Source of the DNA: Hymenobacter nivis
GTDB lineage: Bacteria; Bacteroidota; Bacteroidia; Cytophagales; Hymenobacteraceae
Reading direction: 5' to 3'
Assembly (NCBI RefSeq): GCF_006439025.1
Contig: NZ_RCYZ01000010.1
Span: 62,001 to 126,000, forward strand
Length of the DNA: 64,000 bases
The position numbers and the translations under genes were made by a program. Below the pieces are notes generated by a model, which ran no database searches, was not told the origin of the DNA, and saw only the letters and a program-made list of their open reading frames with translations. Positions 59,358 through 64,000 of this stretch are shown in pieces (within the stretch, counting starts at the first letter, position 1; the number at the start of each line of letters is the position of its first letter).

Positions 59358-60236
59358 TCAGCCGCCCTTGGGCATGCCGCCGGTCACTTCCAACAGGCTG
59401 CCGGTGGAGTAGCTGCCGTCTTGCGAGGCAAAGTACACGTAGGCGGGCGCCAGTTCTTCGGGCTGGCCGGGGCGGCCGAGCATGGTTTCGTCGCCAAACT
59501 TTTTCAGGTCTTCCTTCAGCATGGTGCCGGGGATGAGCGGCGTCCAGATGGGCCCCGGGAGCACGGCGTTCACCCGGATTTTCTTCTCGCCCAGGTACGC
59601 GGCCAGGCTCTTGGTGAAGGTGTGGATGGCGCCCTTGGTGGAGGCGTAATCGACTTGGTGCTGGTTGCCCACCAGGCCGGCAATGCTGCCGGTGTTGATG
59701 ATGGAGTCGCCTTCCGTCAGGAACGGAATGGCAGCCTGGGCCATGAAAATATAGCCCTTGATATTGGTGTCGAACGTGCGGTGGATGTTCTCCTCCGGGA
59801 TGGTTTCGAAGTGTTCGTAACCCTGCTGGTAGGCGGCGTTGTTCACCAAAATGTTGAAGCCGCCCAACTCGGCGTGGGTGCGGCGCACGGCCTCGCGGCA
59901 CTCGGCGGCCGAGCGCACGTCGGCTTGGATGGCCAGGAACTTGCGGCCCTGCGCTTCCACGGCCTTGCCCACTACGGCGGCGTCGTCGGCGTTCGTTTGG
60001 TACACCACGGCCACGTCGGCGCCTTCCATGGCAAAGGCTAGCGCCACGGCCCGGCCAATGCCCGAGTCGCCGCCCGTGACCAGGACCACCTTGCCGGTGA
60101 GTTTGCCAGCGGGCTTATAATTAGATAAATCCCAGTCGGGCTTCTCGTCCATGTCCCCCTCGCTGGTGGGGTACGCCATGGGCTGGGGATTGATTTCGCT
60201 GTTGGTGGGCCGTGGTTCGTTTTGCTCGGTGCTCAT
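59358..60236 (-). CDS. SDR-family oxidoreductase, YhdF/GolD type
   Basis: Short-chain dehydrogenase/reductase of 292 residues with an N-terminal extension of about 45 polar residues (PTNSEINPQP, YPTSEGDMDEKPD, PAGKLTGK) typical of the YhdF/YdaD stress-related SDR group. Cofactor motif TGGDSGIG, NNAA in place of NNAG (VNNAAYQQGYEHFE), catalytic Tyr/Lys in YASTKGA, and PGPIWTPLIPGTM all fit. The C-terminus ends LEVTGGMPKGG. Such enzymes are often general-stress genes. Next gene downstream on this strand is separated by a strong terminator. Confidence 0.92.
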   Translation of the reverse strand: MSTEQNEPRPTNSEINPQPMAYPTSEGDMDEKPDWDLSNYKPAGKLTGKVVLVTGGDSGIGRAVALAFAMEGADVAVVYQTNADDAAVVGKAVEAQGRKFLAIQADVRSAAECREAVRRTHAELGGFNILVNNAAYQQGYEHFETIPEENIHRTFDTNIKGYIFMAQAAIPFLTEGDSIINTGSIAGLVGNQHQVDYASTKGAIHTFTKSLAAYLGEKKIRVNAVLPGPIWTPLIPGTMLKEDLKKFGDETMLGRPGQPEELAPAYVYFASQDGSYSTGSLLEVTGGMPKGG

Positions 60237-60403
60237 CGGTTATGTTGCTTGGTAGATGAATAAATTCTACGCGCCGGGGCCCCCAGCGGCCAGCAAAAGC
60301 CAAAAAAACATTGTTATTTTTCTGCTTCCGCCTTTGCCCGCGGGGCCCTACATGGCTACCCAAACAACTTGCAGTAAGGGCCCCGAAGTACATTAATGCT
60401 CAG

Positions 60404-62152
60404 CTAGCGCACACGGCTGTCTTTGCCCGCCAGGGCTTGCCGCAGGCCGTACACAGCGCAGATGAACGAGGAGTGCACGAAGGTTTGCGGGAAGTTGCCG
60501 AGCATCTGCTCGCCGCTGTCCACGCCGGCTTCCTCGGCAAAGAAGCCCAGGTCGTTCTGGTAGCGCAGCACCGCCTCGATGATGGCGCGGGCCTTGTCCA
60601 CGTTGCCGGCCACGGCGTAGTAGTGCGCTACCCAGCAAGTGCCTGCTAGGAAGGCGCCTTCCTTGTGCGCGTCGAACTCCTCAAGCCGGCGCCAGTACAG
60701 GTTGTCGCGGCCCCAGTGCTGCTCAATTTCGGCCACGGTGGCCAGCATTTCCGGGCTGTCGGGCGCGCAGTAGGTCCACAGCGTGTACTGCACGGCCGTC
60801 AGGTCCACGTCCTGCGAACCGGGGTACACGGCGTAGGCGCCCGTGGCGGTGAGGCAGTGCTGCTGCACAAACGTGCGGATGTCCACCGCGGCCGCCCGCC
60901 AGCGCGCCGCCGTGGGCTCGTCGGCGTACTCGGCCACGAACTCTAGGCCCCGGGCCGCCAGCACCTTCGACGACGTGTAGGCCTTGGTGGCGTCCTCTTC
61001 CCAGATGCCGTTGTCGTCGCGCTGCCAGTTGTCGGCCAGGAAATCGGCCACCTGCGCCACCATCGGCCACTGCTGCCGCTCGCCAAACCGGTCGTAGATG
61101 AGTTTGGCAGCCAGCAGCACGTTGGCGTGGGCGTCGAGCTGGAGCTGGCCGGTGGCGCCGTTACCGACTTGCACCGGCCGGCTGCTCTGGTAGCCGGCCA
61201 GGTCTAACTCGCGCACCCCTTCCACCACCGTTTTGTCGACGGCGTAGAACGGGGTGAAGTACTGCTGCTGGTTTTCGTGCAGGGCTTCCGCGGCGAATGC
61301 CAGGAAGCTTTTCTCGGGCCGCCCCACGTCGTCCAGCTGCACCAACGCGCTGACGATCAGGCCCACGTCGCGCATCCACACGTAGCGGTAGTCGTAGTTG
61401 CGCGCGCCGCCCGGCACTTCGGGCAGTGAGGTGGTGGGCGCCGCGATGATGCCGCCGGTGGGCGCGTAAGTGAGCTGCTGCACCGCCCGCACCGAGTCCA
61501 GCACCTGCCGCTCGTAGGGGCCCTCGTAGTGCAGCAGGTCGGCCACTGCGCGCCAGGCGTGCAGGGTTTGGGCGCGCACGGCCCCCACGCGCGCCGCCGT
61601 GAGGCCCGCCGCCGCGGCTTCCGAATCGGCCAGCACGGCCCAGCCCGTTTCGCCGGCGGGCACCGTGAACTCAAGGGTATCGCCGACCTGGCGCACGGGG
61701 TGCGAAGCCCGCAGCCACAGCCCCAGCGCCGGGAAGCTCGCCGCGGTGGCGCCCGCCGGGGCCCCAGCGGGCGCCGCTTGCAGGCCGTAGTCGGGTCGCA
61801 GCCGCAGGGCTACAATTACCGGAGCCGGCGCGGCCGAAAACTCGCGGCACAACCCGGTGAAATCGGCCTCCAATGGCATCCAGTCGGTGACGCTGAACGG
61901 CTGGCCGTCCACCGTGAATTCGGTGGTGAGCACGCTGCTGCGCTCGGCGTAGGCACGGCGCACAAACTGCTGCCCGGGCCCGCGCACGGACCAGTAGCCG
62001 CCTTGCTCGGCATCGAGCAGCAACGAAAAAACGGCGCTGCTGTCGAAGCGCTGCGGGCAGTACCAGCACAGCGTGCCCGCCTGGTCGAGCAGGGCGCACG
62101 TGCGGCGGTCGCTGACGACGGCCAGCGAATGAATGGACGGTTGGGCTATCAT
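60404..62152 (-). CDS. GH15-family glucoamylase/trehalase-like hydrolase
   Basis: Glycoside hydrolase family 15 protein of 582 residues. Start at ATG 62152 (MIAQPSIHSLAVVSDRRTCA), which matches the N-terminal beta-sandwich domain (TCALLDQAGTLCWYCPQRFDS) and needs no signal peptide, so it is cytoplasmic. The (alpha/alpha)6 catalytic domain has LPEVPGGARNYDYRYVWMRD, DNGIWEEDATKAYTSSK with the general acid Glu, and GEQMLGNFPQTFVHSSFI near the end, which holds the base region. Members of this bacterial subfamily act on trehalose, maltose-type sugars or dextrin. An SDR gene lies 167 bp downstream, but I see no further trehalose gene. Confidence 0.92.
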   Translation of the reverse strand: MIAQPSIHSLAVVSDRRTCALLDQAGTLCWYCPQRFDSSAVFSLLLDAEQGGYWSVRGPGQQFVRRAYAERSSVLTTEFTVDGQPFSVTDWMPLEADFTGLCREFSAAPAPVIVALRLRPDYGLQAAPAGAPAGATAASFPALGLWLRASHPVRQVGDTLEFTVPAGETGWAVLADSEAAAAGLTAARVGAVRAQTLHAWRAVADLLHYEGPYERQVLDSVRAVQQLTYAPTGGIIAAPTTSLPEVPGGARNYDYRYVWMRDVGLIVSALVQLDDVGRPEKSFLAFAAEALHENQQQYFTPFYAVDKTVVEGVRELDLAGYQSSRPVQVGNGATGQLQLDAHANVLLAAKLIYDRFGERQQWPMVAQVADFLADNWQRDDNGIWEEDATKAYTSSKVLAARGLEFVAEYADEPTAARWRAAAVDIRTFVQQHCLTATGAYAVYPGSQDVDLTAVQYTLWTYCAPDSPEMLATVAEIEQHWGRDNLYWRRLEEFDAHKEGAFLAGTCWVAHYYAVAGNVDKARAIIEAVLRYQNDLGFFAEEAGVDSGEQMLGNFPQTFVHSSFICAVYGLRQALAGKDSRVR

Positions 62153-62455
62153 TACGGACGTTGGGTGGGCCGGGGCCCCACGCCAGCCAGCGCGGGGCCC
62201 CTTGCCCCCAGAATACGCAGCGCCTACTGCAACGTCTGGGCTAGCGACAATTTTTGCGCACGCCCGCCGGATACGGCCGGCCGGCGCCGAGGCCCCGAGC
62301 CGGAAACGCAAGCGCCTCGAAAAGCCCAACCCCACGGGCTTCGGCGCGCCGGGAAATACTTGGCGTACTGGCCGTGCGCGCCGGCACCAAGCGGCACCTG
62401 CGCCTGGCCCCGGGCGGGGGCGCGGCCGTCGGCCCCGTGCCCGTGCCGCAGCCGC

Positions 62456-62463
62456 TACATTTG
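62456..62463 (+). promoter_or_regulatory. Possible -7 box of the VOC-protein gene
   Basis: TACATTTG matches the Bacteroidota -7 consensus TAnnTTTG. It is 52 bp upstream of the ATG at 62516. No clear TTTG is found at the -33 position, so this is a partial match. Confidence 0.4.
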
Positions 62464-62515
62464 CTTCGATCACCGCCCTTGGCGCCGCATCTTCCTTCCC
62501 ACCCCAACCCCCACG

Positions 62516-62992
62516 ATGCTACCTGCTCTCACCCGAAAACTATTGGCCGGCAGCGGGCTCACGCTCGGCGCGCTTGGCCTGGGCGCTGCCCCGGCCCGGG
62601 CCCAGGACGTGCCCGTGGCCGTGAACCACACGGCCCTGTACGTGTATGACCTGCGCAAAAGCACGGCGTTTTACCGCGACGTGATGAACCTACAGGAAAT
62701 CCCGGAGCCGTTCAAAGACGGCAAGCACGTGTGGTTCCGCACGGGGCCCCACAGCCAGTTGCACATCATCCAGGGCGCGGCGCGGGTCGAGGAGCACGAC
62801 ATCAACACCCACATGGCGTTCCGGGTGAAGGACTTGCCTGCCTTCATGGCGCACCTCGACCAAACCAAGGTGCGCTACGGGGCTTGGAAGGGCGAGCAGC
62901 GCATTACCACCGTCCGCCCCGATGGCATCAAGCAAGTGTATTTGCAAGACCCCGACAATTTTTGGCTGGAGGTGAACGACGACAAGTTCTAG
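62516..62992 (+). CDS. Secreted VOC/glyoxalase-superfamily protein
   Basis: Exported vicinal-oxygen-chelate protein of 158 residues. ATG at 62516 starts a signal peptide (MLPALTRKLLAGSGLTLGALGLGAAPARAQ). The fold motifs are VAVNHTALYVYDLRKSTAFYRDVM (with the first His ligand), VWFRTGPHSQLHII (second His), then HDINTHMAFRVKDLPAFMAHL and QVYLQDPDNFWLEV with the closing Glu. Metal ligands expected of a glyoxalase are therefore present. Secretion is unusual for this superfamily, and the substrate is unknown. Confidence 0.88.
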   Translation: MLPALTRKLLAGSGLTLGALGLGAAPARAQDVPVAVNHTALYVYDLRKSTAFYRDVMNLQEIPEPFKDGKHVWFRTGPHSQLHIIQGAARVEEHDINTHMAFRVKDLPAFMAHLDQTKVRYGAWKGEQRITTVRPDGIKQVYLQDPDNFWLEVNDDKF

Positions 62993-63016
62993 CCCGCCGG
63001 GGCCCCCAGCCCAGCC

Positions 63017-63904
63017 TCAGCGGCCGCCGAAGTAGCGAGCGTACTGGGCGGGCATGGCGTCGAGGGGCTTGATCATAATACCCTTGTAAAACACCTCGGC
63101 GGCTTCGCTTTGCAGCTGGATTTTGCCGTGCGTGAGCGGCTGGCGCTGGCCGTTGATGGTGGCCGACGAGTTGCGCACGGCCAGCACCACGTGGCCGTTC
63201 ACGAGGTGCACGCTCTGGCCGTTCACGCTAATTAATTCCAGCTCGTTCCACTGGCCGTTGGGCCGCTCGTAGTTGGCCGCGGCCTGGCAGAAATAGGGGC
63301 CCCCGTTGCCCATGGCCACCGGGGCCGCCGCGGGGTCGTAGCGCAGCGTATCGCGGGTGGCGTTGCGGGCCGCCATAATATCCGCCGCCGAGTTGGCAAT
63401 GCACCAGTAGTCGCCCATGGCGTTGCCTTTTTGGTACTCCGACACTTGAAATTCCTGCCCCAGCATCCAGCTGTGCCAGTAATCCACGCCGCAGGGGCCC
63501 TGGCTGTTGTAGAGCACGCCGCTGTCCAGGGGCTCGTTGAGGCGGGGCGGCCACTTCTTGGCGCCCCATTTCACCTTCAGCTTCAGGTCATAGTTCGCAA
63601 AATCCTGCCGGGTAAATACGCAGCCGTAAATCTCCCCGCTGATGCGCAGCACGGGCTCGCCGCCTTGCATCGCCACGGAGAAGACGTTGGCCTCGTTCTT
63701 ATCGTAGCCGATGGGCGGCACCGCGCGGCCTTGGGCATCGGTGGGCACCTGGCCCGCGTTGCCGGGCTGGAAGCGGTAGCTCTGGTACGTCTGCCACTGG
63801 CTCAGCTGCTTATCCAGCAGCGGCGTCCAGCCCCGGGGCGCTTTGGGGCCCGCGCCGCCCAGCAGCAACGCGGCCCCGAGCGCCGCAAAAACTAACTTTT
63901 TCAT
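63017..63904 (-). CDS. DUF1080/3-keto-disaccharide-hydrolase-domain protein
   Basis: Exported protein of 295 residues with the DUF1080 fold, a concanavalin-like beta-sandwich found in glycan-active and 3-keto-disaccharide hydrolases. Signal peptide MKKLVFAALGAALLLGGAG. Family blocks: LLDKQLSQWQTY (start of the domain), VLRISGEIYGCVFTRQDFANYDLKLKVKWG, LDSGVLYNSQGP, GQEFQVSEYQKGNAMGDYW, QWNELELISVNGQSVHLVNGHVV and GKIQLQSEAAEVFYKGIMIKPL. This matches the usual domain from end to end. The stop converges with the VOC gene (24 bp between stops). Confidence 0.9.
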   Translation of the reverse strand: MKKLVFAALGAALLLGGAGPKAPRGWTPLLDKQLSQWQTYQSYRFQPGNAGQVPTDAQGRAVPPIGYDKNEANVFSVAMQGGEPVLRISGEIYGCVFTRQDFANYDLKLKVKWGAKKWPPRLNEPLDSGVLYNSQGPCGVDYWHSWMLGQEFQVSEYQKGNAMGDYWCIANSAADIMAARNATRDTLRYDPAAAPVAMGNGGPYFCQAAANYERPNGQWNELELISVNGQSVHLVNGHVVLAVRNSSATINGQRQPLTHGKIQLQSEAAEVFYKGIMIKPLDAMPAQYARYFGGR

Positions 63905-64000
63905 GGGGTACCGCGGCCATTAGTGGGGCGAGAGAATGCGTCAAATCTAACCTATTGCGGCTAGGAAACCAACCGCCGGACGACGGGGCCCCGCCGTTCC

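Overview
The window is GC-rich DNA from a Bacteroidota chromosome, most likely Hymenobacter or a close Cytophagales relative. The evidence is two SusC/SusD pairs, a promoter of the Bacteroidota type (TTTG-N19-TACCTTTG), few visible Shine-Dalgarno sequences, abundant lipoprotein and beta-barrel genes, and an unusual wealth of GGGGCCC tracts. The genus call is inference; no rRNA or tRNA gene is present to settle it. I see no phage, insertion sequence, CRISPR array or origin.

Layout. 1-12742: a mannan or high-mannose-glycan utilisation locus, with a GH92 alpha-mannosidase (cut by the window start) divergent from SusC-SusD, a basic-secretory-protein-type protease, a second GH92, a GH125 exo-mannosidase and a small beta-barrel protein. 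Two near-identical operator-like sites lie in the divergent control region. 12933-25118: an AddA/RecB-like helicase and a run of envelope and secreted proteins (lipoproteins, acetyl-esterase-like hydrolase, META lipoprotein, AraC regulator plus SDR, and an M28 peptidase flanked by two paralogous unknown proteins). 25202-28648: pyruvate carboxylase. 29436-35570: a second SusC-SusD locus with a surface glycan-binding-like lipoprotein and no enzyme. 35894-41511: two small envelope proteins, then SDR, photolyase, TetR regulator and ABC1/UbiB-like kinase in one direction.

41593-50877 (minus strand): a complete tryptophan operon, trpE-G-D-C-F-B-A-aroF, followed by phenylalanine hydroxylase. It is preceded by a well-formed attenuation region: promoter, 25-codon leader peptide with three consecutive Trp codons, and an intrinsic terminator just before trpE. 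This is the clearest regulatory system in the window. 50976-63904: accessory metabolism, comprising a dienelactone-hydrolase-like protein, two SDRs, nicotinamidase, a GH43 lipoprotein, a voltage-gated potassium channel with a zinc-ribbon tail, a methyltransferase, a GNAT enzyme, a GMC oxidoreductase with its small subunit, a GH15 enzyme, a VOC protein and a DUF1080 protein.

Across the window, intergenic spaces hold long inverted repeats. Some are terminators. Others form at least two sequence-related REP-like families, and one of these sits against the trpD start. Gene boundaries were read by eye from translations. Family names come from recognised motifs, not from database searches.
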